Origin: Rhodoblastus sp964425315
GTDB lineage: Bacteria > Pseudomonadota > Alphaproteobacteria > Rhizobiales > Beijerinckiaceae
NCBI GenBank assembly: GCA_964425315.1
Contig: CAYRNB010000142.1
Span: forward strand, 1 to 5,765
Direction of reading: 5' to 3'
Length of the DNA: 5,765 bases
This document shows, in pieces, positions 1-5,765 of this stretch (within the stretch, counting starts at the first letter, position 1; each line of letters opens with the position of its first letter). The translations under genes and the position numbers were made by a program. The notes below the pieces were generated by a model. That model worked only from the letters and a program-made list of their open reading frames with translations. It was not told the DNA's origin and did not search any database.

Positions 1-1046
1 GCCGCCGGAAATTCAATGCCGCCGCCGAAGCGCAGGCCGGCCAGGGTATAAGTCGCCGCGACGCTTTTATTTGTCGTCGAATAGTCGATTTGAAACCGGG
101 TGTCCGCAACGCCGACGCGGCCGTAAAGCAGCGCGGTATGGTTCACGACATAGCCGCCGATGGCGCTTCCGCCAAAGTCCCATTGTTTTTCAAGCGCAAA
201 TTGCCTGCCCGACGGCTCGCGTTCATGATCCGAATGCGTAAGGCCAAGCTCGGCTTCGAGTTCTCCGCCGAGATAGAATTCGCCCATTTGCGCCCCATAA
301 CCTCCAAACAAGCCGGCGGTGTATCCGAGGTCGCCGAAATTCGCCGTCAACGTCGTGCCCGATTCGCGCGGCCCGTTGCTCCAGGTTGACATCGCGTCCT
401 GCCCCGCCTGGGCGCCCGTATAGAAACCGCCGTAATTGACGTCGGCCGATTTCCTGGCGCCGGGAACGCCGCCGAACGTATAGACCAGCCCGAGTGAGGT
501 CATCGTCGAGTCATTGGCGAAATTATCCGGAGCGCCGCCCGCCGGTTCTATGCAGCAATTGATGTTGTAATCGCGGTAGGCGGAATAGGTGTGTTCGAGC
601 CGGATCGCGAGTTCCGGCGTCAGCGGCGCCGACGCGCCGAAGCCGACGCTCAGACCCGGCTCGGTGCGGTAACCCCGGGAACTGTTGTTTCGAAGCTGGT
701 AGTTCGTAAGGAAGTCGGCGAAAACGAGACCGGCCTTGCCGTAGAGCATTGTGCCGCCAGTGAACGAACGCCCGATGACGCCTGAGAAGCCGTATCCATA
801 GTCGCTGGATACGGAAAAAATGCGCTCGTTCGGAGAGTGTTGGTGACTCCATCCGCCCCCGGCTTTGTCCAGCTCTCCTTCGAGGGCCAGGTACCAATTC
901 CCCATATAGAGGCCATAGCCGGCGAGGACGCCCCCAGCCCATCCTTCGTCGCCGAAATCGGCCTGAAGGCTGCCGTTGCCGCGTGATCCCTGCAGCTTGG
1001 TCTCCACGTTTGTCAGCCCGGTCTGGAGGCCGGCGTAAAAGCGACC
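1..1046 (-). repeat. Tandem duplicated OmpA-like barrel domains within the outer-membrane protein
   Basis: This is a protein-level duplication. Copy 1 covers residues 449-640 (DNA 471-1046) and copy 2 covers residues 652-796 and beyond (DNA 437 to the left edge). Matching blocks in order are: FYAGLQTG against FYTGAQAG; ADFGDEGWAGG against ANFGDLGYTAG; AGYGLYMGNWYLALEGEL against GGYGAQMGEFYLGGELEAEL; LYGKAGLVFADF against LYGRVGVADTRF; and GLSVGFGASAPL against GLRFGGGIEFPA. An 11-residue linker joins the copies. The copies differ widely between blocks, mostly where extracellular loops would lie, so the duplication is old rather than recent. Confidence 0.75.
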
Positions 1047-2390
1047 CTGGAAATCTTTCGGCACGTCCGGCTTTTGGAAATCTTCCGCCTTGTAGGCCGG
1101 ATCTTGCACGAACCCGGCCCGAATCATGGCGCGGGTGTCGATATAGTTCTCGCTCAGATCGGTTGAATCGCGGGTGGTGCGGGACAGGTCCGCGCCTATG
1201 TAGAACCGCGGCGTCAGATATTTGCGAATGCCCAGACCGTAGGACTGGACCTGGTCAGTGCGCGAAACCGCGTAGCCATAAAACTGGTTCAGATAATAGG
1301 ACGCGCTGGCGTTGACCCGCAAATCGGGACGGATCCAATGGACCACGTCAAATGTTAATGCGGTCTGCACATATCCCGACACGTCCCATAGGTATGGGCT
1401 GGTGGCGCCGAGGTCCGATTCCTCGATCGTCCGCTCCAATCGCGCGGCGACCGTCGTATTGGCGAGGCCCGTCCACTTCACATTCCCCCCGAAATCCGGA
1501 ACGAATATCGGCGCGAAGCGAGGATCGTCGTAATGCTGATAAATGCCGCCGGCGTAGATTTCGCTGTCCAGAGTCGAACTGATCTTATGATCGAAGCCGG
1601 CGTCGAAGCGGACGCCGTTGGAACTTTTCTGGAAACCGTAATCGTCCACGGGCAACGAATAATCGCGGCTGTCGTAGGTGAACATCCCGAATATTTCATT
1701 GTTGTCGTCAAACGAATGACCGACTCGCGCGCCAGCCGTCATCACGGCGCGATTGCGATCCTGGTTGTCGAGCGTGCCGCCGCCGACCAGCGGGACATTG
1801 TTGTAAGTGTAATGGTCGTACGTCCAACCGAGCCGGACCGAGTTCTGGTTGAGTTTCAGGAGCGCCGCGCCAAAGGCGCGCGCGACGTTATAGGTCGTGG
1901 GGGTGACGGGAACGACGCCCGGCTGGTAATCGGGAGAAGACCGTGGTTGGTGAAGAAAGTCATAACCGGCGCCCGCCATCAAGGTCAATATCGGCAGAAC
2001 CTTGTACCGACCTTTGGCATAGAGGCTGTAGTCATTGTAATTTTCATCGTAATAGGTCGCGTAGCGGCCGATGGCGGCGTTTCCGCCCAAATCGACTTGG
2101 CCGTTCCCGTCGGAAAAACGCATATTCGCGAAGGGATTGATCAGCCGAATCTGGTCTGAGACCTTGTTCGTCGGAGTCGCATAGATGTTATCGTCGTACA
2201 CGTCCGAAAAGGAAATTCCGGATGTGATCACGGGGCCCAACGTAACATCGGGCGTCGACGCAAAGATTGGCGTTGGGTCCGAGCCGGACGACTGAGGCGT
2301 TTGCTGCGCCTGCTGCGCGACAGCGGGCTGCCGCATCAAGCACGACGCAATCGTCGCCACGAAAATGAATATATATCGCGTCCGAGGCAT
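1..2390 (-). CDS. Outer-membrane multi-barrel protein, C-terminus cut by window edge
   Basis: Translating the minus strand from the ATG at 2390-2388 gives 796 codons without a stop, up to the window edge. Residues 1-25 form a signal peptide: MPRTR, a hydrophobic stretch, then AVA before QQ at 25/26. IASC at 14-17 is a weaker lipobox alternative. Residues 48-435 look like the 'putative beta-barrel porin 2' (BBP2_2) family: alternating aromatic strands, DDNIYAT at 66-72, and a closing strand-rich part with SRTTRDSTDLSENY near 412-425. Residues 449-640 look like an 8-stranded OmpA-type barrel (OMP_b-brl), starting FYAGLQTG and ending SLGLVYTF. Residues 652-796 start a second such barrel (FYTGAQAG), which lacks its last strands only because the window ends. 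Expected location is the outer membrane, with unknown substrate or role. No better start exists upstream: the frame has no ATG, GTG or TTG between the in-frame TGA near 2508 and 2390. The Shine-Dalgarno is poor (GGCGGA abuts the ATG). Barrel assignment is strong; exact family names rest on recognition alone. Confidence 0.88.
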   Translation of the reverse strand, partial: MPRTRYIFIFVATIASCLMRQPAVAQQAQQTPQSSGSDPTPIFASTPDVTLGPVITSGISFSDVYDDNIYATPTNKVSDQIRLINPFANMRFSDGNGQVDLGGNAAIGRYATYYDENYNDYSLYAKGRYKVLPILTLMAGAGYDFLHQPRSSPDYQPGVVPVTPTTYNVARAFGAALLKLNQNSVRLGWTYDHYTYNNVPLVGGGTLDNQDRNRAVMTAGARVGHSFDDNNEIFGMFTYDSRDYSLPVDDYGFQKSSNGVRFDAGFDHKISSTLDSEIYAGGIYQHYDDPRFAPIFVPDFGGNVKWTGLANTTVAARLERTIEESDLGATSPYLWDVSGYVQTALTFDVVHWIRPDLRVNASASYYLNQFYGYAVSRTDQVQSYGLGIRKYLTPRFYIGADLSRTTRDSTDLSENYIDTRAMIRAGFVQDPAYKAEDFQKPDVPKDFQGRFYAGLQTGLTNVETKLQGSRGNGSLQADFGDEGWAGGVLAGYGLYMGNWYLALEGELDKAGGGWSHQHSPNERIFSVSSDYGYGFSGVIGRSFTGGTMLYGKAGLVFADFLTNYQLRNNSSRGYRTEPGLSVGFGASAPLTPELAIRLEHTYSAYRDYNINCCIEPAGGAPDNFANDSTMTSLGLVYTFGGVPGARKSADVNYGGFYTGAQAGQDAMSTWSNGPRESGTTLTANFGDLGYTAGLFGGYGAQMGEFYLGGELEAELGLTHSDHEREPSGRQFALEKQWDFGGSAIGGYVVNHTALLYGRVGVADTRFQIDYSTTNKSVAATYTLAGLRFGGGIEFPA

Positions 2391-2521
2391 TCCGCCGCAC
2401 CGATGAGAATCCGGCGCGACAATCCTTGCATTCCCGAAGAGCCGCCCCCTGAGGAATAAAATCGCTCTCGCTCGAGAAAGGAAACCCCTTAGGACTACGG
2501 AATTGGGTCATTTCTAATATT

Positions 2522-2539
2522 TGTTGCGGATAGGCAACA
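2522..2539. promoter_or_regulatory. 18-bp inverted repeat upstream of the outer-membrane gene
   Basis: The arms TGTTGC and GCAACA match perfectly around a 6-bp spacer (GGATAG). The site lies about 130-150 bp upstream of the ATG at 2390 on the minus strand and 11 bp from the assembly gap. The geometry suits a dimeric repressor or activator, but no regulator family can be named. Chance occurrence is quite possible for arms of this length. Confidence 0.25.
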
Positions 2540-2550
2540 GTGCGAGTCCC

Positions 2551-2650
2551 NNNNNNNNNNNNNNNNNNNNNNNNNNNNNNNNNNNNNNNNNNNNNNNNNN
2601 NNNNNNNNNNNNNNNNNNNNNNNNNNNNNNNNNNNNNNNNNNNNNNNNNN
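2551..2650. other. Scaffold gap, exactly 100 N
   Basis: An unbroken run of 100 N is the conventional filler for a gap of unknown size. The true distance between the divergent genes is therefore unknown, and promoters, a small gene or even a larger insertion may be missing here. Confidence 0.98.
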
Positions 2651-2823
2651 AATCGGGTCGTGCGGCGTAGGTCAAGGTTGACGGTCGCTGCTGGGTGGCT
2701 GGCGGACATAGGCTGAATGCTGGGAATCAGTCGGGAAACGCTCGGAACGAATTGACGAAACTTTGCTGAAAAGCAGGCGCGGTGACGGCGCCCTAATGAT
2801 CGGCGTCAATGGAAAACCGTGTC

Positions 2824-2863
2824 TGTTCGGCTAATGTCGCCTCGCTTAACAAGAGGCCGAACA
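2824..2863 (+). promoter_or_regulatory. Possible RBS- and start-masking hairpin upstream of the metal ATPase
   Basis: TGTTCGGC at 2824-2831 is perfectly complementary to GCCGAACA at 2856-2863, whose last base is the A of the preferred ATG and whose first base is the last G of the Shine-Dalgarno. Nested inside, GCCTC at 2839-2843 can pair with GAGGC at 2853-2857, which covers the Shine-Dalgarno itself. The inner and outer stems share bases 2856-2857, so they partly compete. This could gate translation, but no known riboswitch or thermometer class is recognised. If translation really starts at 2809 the structure lies inside coding sequence. Confidence 0.35.
2851..2856 (+). promoter_or_regulatory. 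Ribosome binding site deciding the ATPase start
   Basis: AAGAGG lies 6 bases before the ATG at 2863. The alternative in-frame ATG at 2809 has no purine-rich box upstream (AATGATCGGCGTCA), and an in-frame TGA at 2797-2799 limits further extension. This favours 2863. Confidence 0.6.
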
Positions 2864-5151
2864 TGAGCTCGGCAGCCATCCGCACCGCTTTTCTCTTATT
2901 GGCCGTCGCGGGATTGGTGGGCGGCGCCGGCAGCGCATGGTTTGGCGGCTCACAGATTGGAAGGTGGCTCTGGTTTGGCGGAACGATCCCGATTGCGATT
3001 TCCCTTTTGGTTTCGATCATTCGTAATCTCTGGAATGGGCAGTTTGGCGTCGATGTGATCGCCCTATTGTCGATGGGCGGCGCTCTGGCGCTCGACCAAC
3101 CGCTAGCGGCGATCGTCATCGCCGTGATGTATTCCGGCGGCTCCGTTCTGGAGGATTTCGCGGTTTCGCGCGCGGAGCGGAGCCTGCGAGGCCTCGTTGA
3201 TCGGGCGCCTCGCGTCGCCCATCGCCGCATTGGCGACGCGATAGCGGACGTCGCGGTGGAAGAGGTCGCGATCGGAGAGAGGCTCATCGTGCGCGCCGGA
3301 GAAATTGCGCCGATCGACGGGATTGCGCTCGACGCCAAGGTCTTGCTCGATGAATCGGCCTTGACCGGGGAATCGCTGCCCGTAGTCCGCCAGGCTGGCG
3401 AAATCGTTCGCAGCGGCGCGATCAACGCCGGCGACGCCTTTGAAATGCAGACTACAGCGCTTGCACGCGACAGCACTTACACCGCGATCGTGAAGCTTGC
3501 AGCCTCGGCTCGGCAGGCTAGGGCGCCCTTCATCCGCTTGGCCGATCGTTACGCGGCGGCCTTGATCCCGTTGACTCTCATCGTCGCGGGCGCGGCGTGG
3601 CTGTGGTCTCGGGACTCCTTGCGGGCGCTCGCGGTGCTGGTCGTAGCGACGCCCTGCCCGCTCATTCTCGCCGCGCCTGTTGCATTTGTCGCGGGCGTTG
3701 CGCGGGCCGCGCGGCGCGGCGTCCTGGTGAAGGGAGGCGGGCCGCTCGAAGCGCTCGCGAAGATCCATACCGTCCTTTTCGACAAGACGGGAACGCTGAC
3801 GGTCGGAGGCGCAAGGCTCACGGCGATTGAAACCGCGCCAACTAAGACGGCCGATGAAGTCCTGCGTTTGACGGCCTCGCTGGAACGAGCTTCCGCCCAT
3901 GCGGTCGCCGACTCCATCGTGAACGCCGCGCGGGTCAGGGGCCTTGACCTCAGTCCGCCGCGAGACGTCCGGGAACAGGTTGGCTCCGGATTGGAAGGAA
4001 CAATCGAGAATCACACCGTCCGCGCAGGCTCATGCTCCTTCATCTTCGGAGCTGCGTCGCCGCCGCCCTGGGCGCTCCGGGCCGAGCGGCGCGCTGCGTG
4101 GCGTTCGGCCCTGAGCGTTTTCGTGTCGATCGACGGCGTGCCGGCCGGGGCGTTGCTCCTCGCCGACGAAATGCGGCGCGAAACGCCGCGCGCGCTCGAC
4201 ATGCTCAGGGCGGCGGGAGTTCGCCGCATTGTCATGGCGACCGGCGACAGGGCGGAAACGGCGGAGACGATCGCCGCCGCGCTGAACATCGACGCCGTGC
4301 TGGCCGAGCGCGCCCCGGACGAGAAGGTCGCCGCAGTCGTACTGGAGCGCCAGCAGCACATGACCATGATGGTGGGCGACGGCATTAACGACGCGCCGGC
4401 TCTCGCAGCGGCCCATGTTGGCGTCGCTCTTGGCGCGCGCGGCGCGAGCGCGTCTTCGGAAGCGGCTGACGTGGTCATCCTTGTGGAGCGCCTCGACCGC
4501 GTCGCCGAAGCGATCACGATTGGCCAGCGGACGCGGCGCATCGCCCGGCAAAGCATGATCGTGGGCATGGGTCTGTCCGGCGTCGCCATGGTGGCCGCGG
4601 CACTGGGATTTCTGTCGCCGGTCCTGGGCGCCGTCGGACAGGAACTCATCGATGTGGCGGTGATCCTGAACGCCCTGCGCGCGCTCAGTTCGGGCGCGCC
4701 ACGCGCCGCCCGGCCGCTCGGGATCGGCGCGGCGAGTCGGTTGCACAGCGAGCACGAACGGCTTGGCCGGAGCCTCGACCAGTTGCGATCGATCGCCGAC
4801 GCCCTCGACGACGCCACGGCCGCGGCGGCGCAAGACCTCATTCTCCAAGCGGCCTCGATCGTCGCCGAAACTATCGTCGCCCACGAGCGCGCGGACGAGA
4901 GCGAAGTTTATCCCAGTCTGGTTCAAGCGGAGTCCTTTTCCCACGGACTGGCCGCGATGGGCCGCGCGCACCGGGAAATCCTCCATCTCGCGCGCCTCTT
5001 GTCCCGGTTGGCCCGCGAAATGTCCGAACCCGGGGCGGAAGCCGACGCCTACCTGATCCGCGACGCCCAACGTCTGATTGAGACCATAGAATCGTTGGTG
5101 CGGCTTCACAGCGCCCAAGAGGAAGACCTTTACGACCTAGCGACCGCGTGA
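2863..5151 (+). CDS. P1B-5-type heavy-metal ATPase with C-terminal hemerythrin-like domain (probable Ni/Fe exporter)
   Basis: An inner-membrane ATP-driven pump of 762 residues, numbered from the ATG at 2863. The ATG at 2809 would add 18 residues but lacks a Shine-Dalgarno. Order of parts: hydrophobic segments near 8-29, 35-53, 64-77 and 80-94; actuator domain with TGES at 168-171; two helices near 232-249 and 254-280 with the metal motif TPCP at 263-266; phosphorylation site DKTGT with D307; GxGxxG at 374-379; hinge GDGIND at 505-510; two last helices near 565-608 with QELID at 593-597 and NALR at 603-606. TPCP together with QExxD and NALR marks group P1B-5, whose studied members (Sinorhizobium Nia) are linked to Ni and Fe export. 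Residues about 628-757 are hemerythrin-like: H628/H631, H674-x3-D678, H703, H749-x3-E753. There is no N-terminal CxxC metal-binding domain. The usual HP motif reads SAHA (H346). Fold and activity are very likely; the transported metal is inferred. Confidence 0.93.
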   Translation: MSSAAIRTAFLLLAVAGLVGGAGSAWFGGSQIGRWLWFGGTIPIAISLLVSIIRNLWNGQFGVDVIALLSMGGALALDQPLAAIVIAVMYSGGSVLEDFAVSRAERSLRGLVDRAPRVAHRRIGDAIADVAVEEVAIGERLIVRAGEIAPIDGIALDAKVLLDESALTGESLPVVRQAGEIVRSGAINAGDAFEMQTTALARDSTYTAIVKLAASARQARAPFIRLADRYAAALIPLTLIVAGAAWLWSRDSLRALAVLVVATPCPLILAAPVAFVAGVARAARRGVLVKGGGPLEALAKIHTVLFDKTGTLTVGGARLTAIETAPTKTADEVLRLTASLERASAHAVADSIVNAARVRGLDLSPPRDVREQVGSGLEGTIENHTVRAGSCSFIFGAASPPPWALRAERRAAWRSALSVFVSIDGVPAGALLLADEMRRETPRALDMLRAAGVRRIVMATGDRAETAETIAAALNIDAVLAERAPDEKVAAVVLERQQHMTMMVGDGINDAPALAAAHVGVALGARGASASSEAADVVILVERLDRVAEAITIGQRTRRIARQSMIVGMGLSGVAMVAAALGFLSPVLGAVGQELIDVAVILNALRALSSGAPRAARPLGIGAASRLHSEHERLGRSLDQLRSIADALDDATAAAAQDLILQAASIVAETIVAHERADESEVYPSLVQAESFSHGLAAMGRAHREILHLARLLSRLAREMSEPGAEADAYLIRDAQRLIETIESLVRLHSAQEEDLYDLATA

Positions 5152-5215
5152 GGCGCCGTAAAGATCAAGTTGACGCTGTCACGACGGTTGTCCGCGGCGT
5201 CGCCGTTGGGTTGCG

Positions 5216-5231
5216 AGTCCGTGGACGGACT
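5216..5231. repeat. 16-bp inverted repeat downstream of the ATPase
   Basis: AGTCCGT and ACGGACT are perfect arms around GG. A G-T and a C-G pair extend the stem to 5214-5233. It begins 63-65 bp after the ATPase stop. No T-run follows, so it is not a classical intrinsic terminator. It could be an operator or an mRNA-end structure. Confidence 0.4.
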
Positions 5232-5310
5232 TGAACCGTTCCGCAGCGACGGCGCTTGGATCACGCACGCGCCCCCTGCCGCTGATCATGGCGCAGAGGA
5301 GATTTTCACC

Positions 5311-5403
5311 ATGCCCGAAGCCGGCGAGGGCGACGTCCACAAGACGCAGGCTATCGCGCAGAAAAGCCGGCGCCTCGCGCAAGGCGTGTACGAGGGAGGC
5401 TGA
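5311..5403 (+). CDS. Possible 30-residue small protein, unknown function
   Basis: The ATG at 5311 follows AGAGGAG at 5295-5301 with 9 bases between, the best Shine-Dalgarno in the right-hand region. The predicted peptide starts MPEAGEGDVHK, ends GVYEGG and is mixed-charge and soluble, with no membrane segment or cysteine. About 25 of 30 codons end in G or C, in line with real genes here. CGGGC at 5405-5409 and GCCCG at 5418-5422 can form a stem just after the stop. It lies 159 bases after the ATPase in the same direction, so co-transcription is possible. I do not recognise the family. The frame is also open upstream of the ATG, and antisense frames are open too, so it may be chance or a remnant of a longer decayed gene. 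Confidence 0.25.
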   Translation: MPEAGEGDVHKTQAIAQKSRRLAQGVYEGG

Positions 5404-5553
5404 GCGGGCGCCGCGCGGCCCGACAAAGCCCCAGATGAAGCGCCTGATCACGAGAATCGCTGCAGGGCAACCCGCCCTAATATGCAGCCGGGCGATTTCG
5501 TCGCCTGTCACATGGGAGTAACGAAGAGCGCGCTGGGGTTCGAGTGAAACAGG

Positions 5554-5574
5554 GTCTCGGTCGGAACCTGAGAC
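5554..5574. terminator. Hairpin in the convergent intergenic region
   Basis: GTCTC at 5554-5558 pairs with GAGAC at 5570-5574, and GGT at 5559-5561 pairs with ACC at 5566-5568, with loop CGGA and one bulged T. No T-run follows on either strand. It may help end transcription from either side together with the next hairpin. Confidence 0.35.
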
Positions 5575-5583
5575 AGCGACTGA

Positions 5584-5608
5584 GGCCGGCGGCGTCGCAC
5601 CGCCGGCC
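5584..5608 (-). terminator. Strong GC hairpin just past the convergent gene
   Basis: The arms GGCCGGCGG (5584-5592) and CCGCCGGCC (5600-5608) are perfectly complementary over 9 bp, with a 7-base loop. On the minus strand the stem begins 22 bases after the stop codon at 5633-5631, a typical terminator distance. It lacks a U-tract, so it may act as a pause, a Rho-assisted terminator or a 3'-end protector. Confidence 0.5.
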
Positions 5609-5630
5609 CCCGCCAGAGCCGGAGGGGAGA

Positions 5631-5765
5631 TCAGTCGTCCTCCCTTGCGGGTCCACCGTCGGCGCGATCCGTCCGCTCGCGACAGTAAGGACGCTTGCCC
5701 CTATCGAGGTCGACGGAAGCCCGCGCCCGGATGATGAAATTGACGCGGCGCCATATGCCGTGGCG
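5631..5765 (-). CDS. 3' end of an unidentified gene entering from the right edge
   Basis: On the minus strand, 44 codons are open from the window edge to a TGA at 5633-5631. The peptide contains GIWRRVNFIIRARASVDL, then an arginine- and aspartate-rich hydrophilic tail ending AREDD. Third-position GC is about 73 percent and a strong hairpin follows the stop, both consistent with a real gene end. No family is recognised from so short a piece. The plus strand in the same codon register is also open here (ending EIDAAPYAVA) with similar codon bias, so a plus-strand gene starting nearby cannot be excluded, although no good start codon follows the GGAGG at 5620-5624. Confidence 0.4.
   Translation of the reverse strand, partial: RHGIWRRVNFIIRARASVDLDRGKRPYCRERTDRADGGPAREDD

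Larger units (their letters stand above)
2391..2862. other. Divergent intergenic region containing an assembly gap
   Basis: No gene is recognisable between the two divergent starts. The real sequence is 2391-2550 and 2651-2862. Small dyads seen are TCTCG-CT-CGAGA (2466-2477), TGTTGC-6-GCAACA (2522-2539), GTCAA-GG-TTGAC (2671-2682) and TGCT-GAAA-AGCA (2764-2775, a GNRA-type loop if transcribed). TTGAC boxes at 2678 and 2752 resemble -35 elements, but neither has a convincing -10 at 16-18 bp, so no promoter is called. A reading frame that spans the N run on the minus strand is not a gene: it shares its 3' half with the outer-membrane gene in another frame. Confidence 0.6.
5152..5630. other. Region between ATPase and a convergent gene, no recognised gene
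   Basis: No protein family is recognised in any frame. Several short frames are open on both strands, including 110 codons on the minus strand from a GTG at 5511 to 5179. That frame has no Shine-Dalgarno and no recognisable domain, and high GC makes such frames common by chance. The supportable content is a 16-bp dyad near 5216, one short ORF with a good ribosome binding site at 5311, and two hairpins at 5554-5608. It could hold a decayed gene, a small RNA or only spacer. Confidence 0.5.

Noticed and set aside
1533..2159. A 208-codon plus-strand frame opposite the outer-membrane gene
   Set aside because: The minus-strand frame here has a continuous barrel pattern that links a signal peptide to downstream barrel domains, so the plus frame is a shadow.
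2375..2390. Lipoprotein reading of the signal peptide (IASC)
   Set aside because: A clear AVA signal peptidase I site follows at residues 23-25, and large barrels are rarely lipidated. It is kept only as an alternative.
2508..2520. TTAGAA on the minus strand resembling half of an Irr (iron control) box
   Set aside because: Only one half-site is present and no inverted partner is seen at the expected spacing.
2188..2709. A 173-codon minus-strand frame spanning the N run
   Set aside because: It is open only because unknown bases are read through, and its 3' half overlaps the outer-membrane gene in another frame. Its peptide has no recognisable domain.
3103..5118. Long minus-strand frames (303, 276 and 362 codons) opposite the ATPase
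   Set aside because: They lie antisense to a protein with all P-type ATPase motifs intact. Their composition (rich in Arg, Ala and Ser) is typical of GC-rich antisense frames.
5214..5290. A tRNA-like T-loop on the minus strand (GGTTCAAGTCC)
   Set aside because: The T-stem is only 4 of 5 pairs, and no D-arm, anticodon arm or matching acceptor stem is found upstream. The match is part of the 16-bp dyad.
5179..5511. A 110-codon minus-strand frame starting with GTG
   Set aside because: It has no Shine-Dalgarno and no recognisable domain, and competing frames on both strands have similar codon bias. It is not excluded but not supportable.
1..5765. Search for CRISPR arrays, insertion sequences and transposases
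   Set aside because: No regularly spaced direct repeats, terminal inverted repeats with a transposase, or integrase motifs were seen.

Overview
The window is GC-rich DNA (strong G/C bias at third codon positions) of a type usual in Alphaproteobacteria. The cell is Gram-negative: one large gene encodes a secreted outer-membrane beta-barrel protein. A P1B-5 metal ATPase with a C-terminal hemerythrin-like domain also fits, because this group is known from rhizobia and relatives. A hyphomicrobial (Rhizobiales) source is a reasonable guess but is not proven here. The window contains a run of exactly 100 N (2551-2650), so it comes from a scaffolded draft assembly.

Layout, left to right. (1) Positions 1-2390, minus strand: one uninterrupted reading frame of at least 796 codons that runs off the left edge. 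It has a signal peptide, a large barrel of the 'putative beta-barrel porin 2' type, and then two consecutive smaller OmpA-like barrels that resemble each other. The second small barrel is cut by the window edge. (2) Positions 2391-2862: a divergent intergenic region holding the gap, several small dyads and a possible RBS-masking hairpin. (3) Positions 2863-5151, plus strand: a complete P1B-type heavy-metal ATPase. It has TPCP in the transport helix, QELID and NALR in the last helix, and a hemerythrin-like C-terminal domain; these mark the P1B-5 (Nia-like, Ni/Fe export) group. (4) Positions 5152-5630: no recognisable gene; it has one possible 30-codon ORF with a good Shine-Dalgarno sequence, a 16-bp dyad and two strong hairpins. 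(5) Positions 5631-5765, minus strand: the probable 3' end of another gene, convergent with the ATPase.

The two main genes are divergent across a gap of unknown true size, so shared control is possible but not shown. The ATPase would sit in the inner membrane and move a transition metal out of the cytoplasm, with the diiron-type domain as a probable cytosolic sensor or regulator. The barrel protein would sit in the outer membrane. A joint role in metal handling is speculation. The most unusual items are the three-barrel outer-membrane protein, the ATPase-hemerythrin fusion and the hairpin over the ATPase start.
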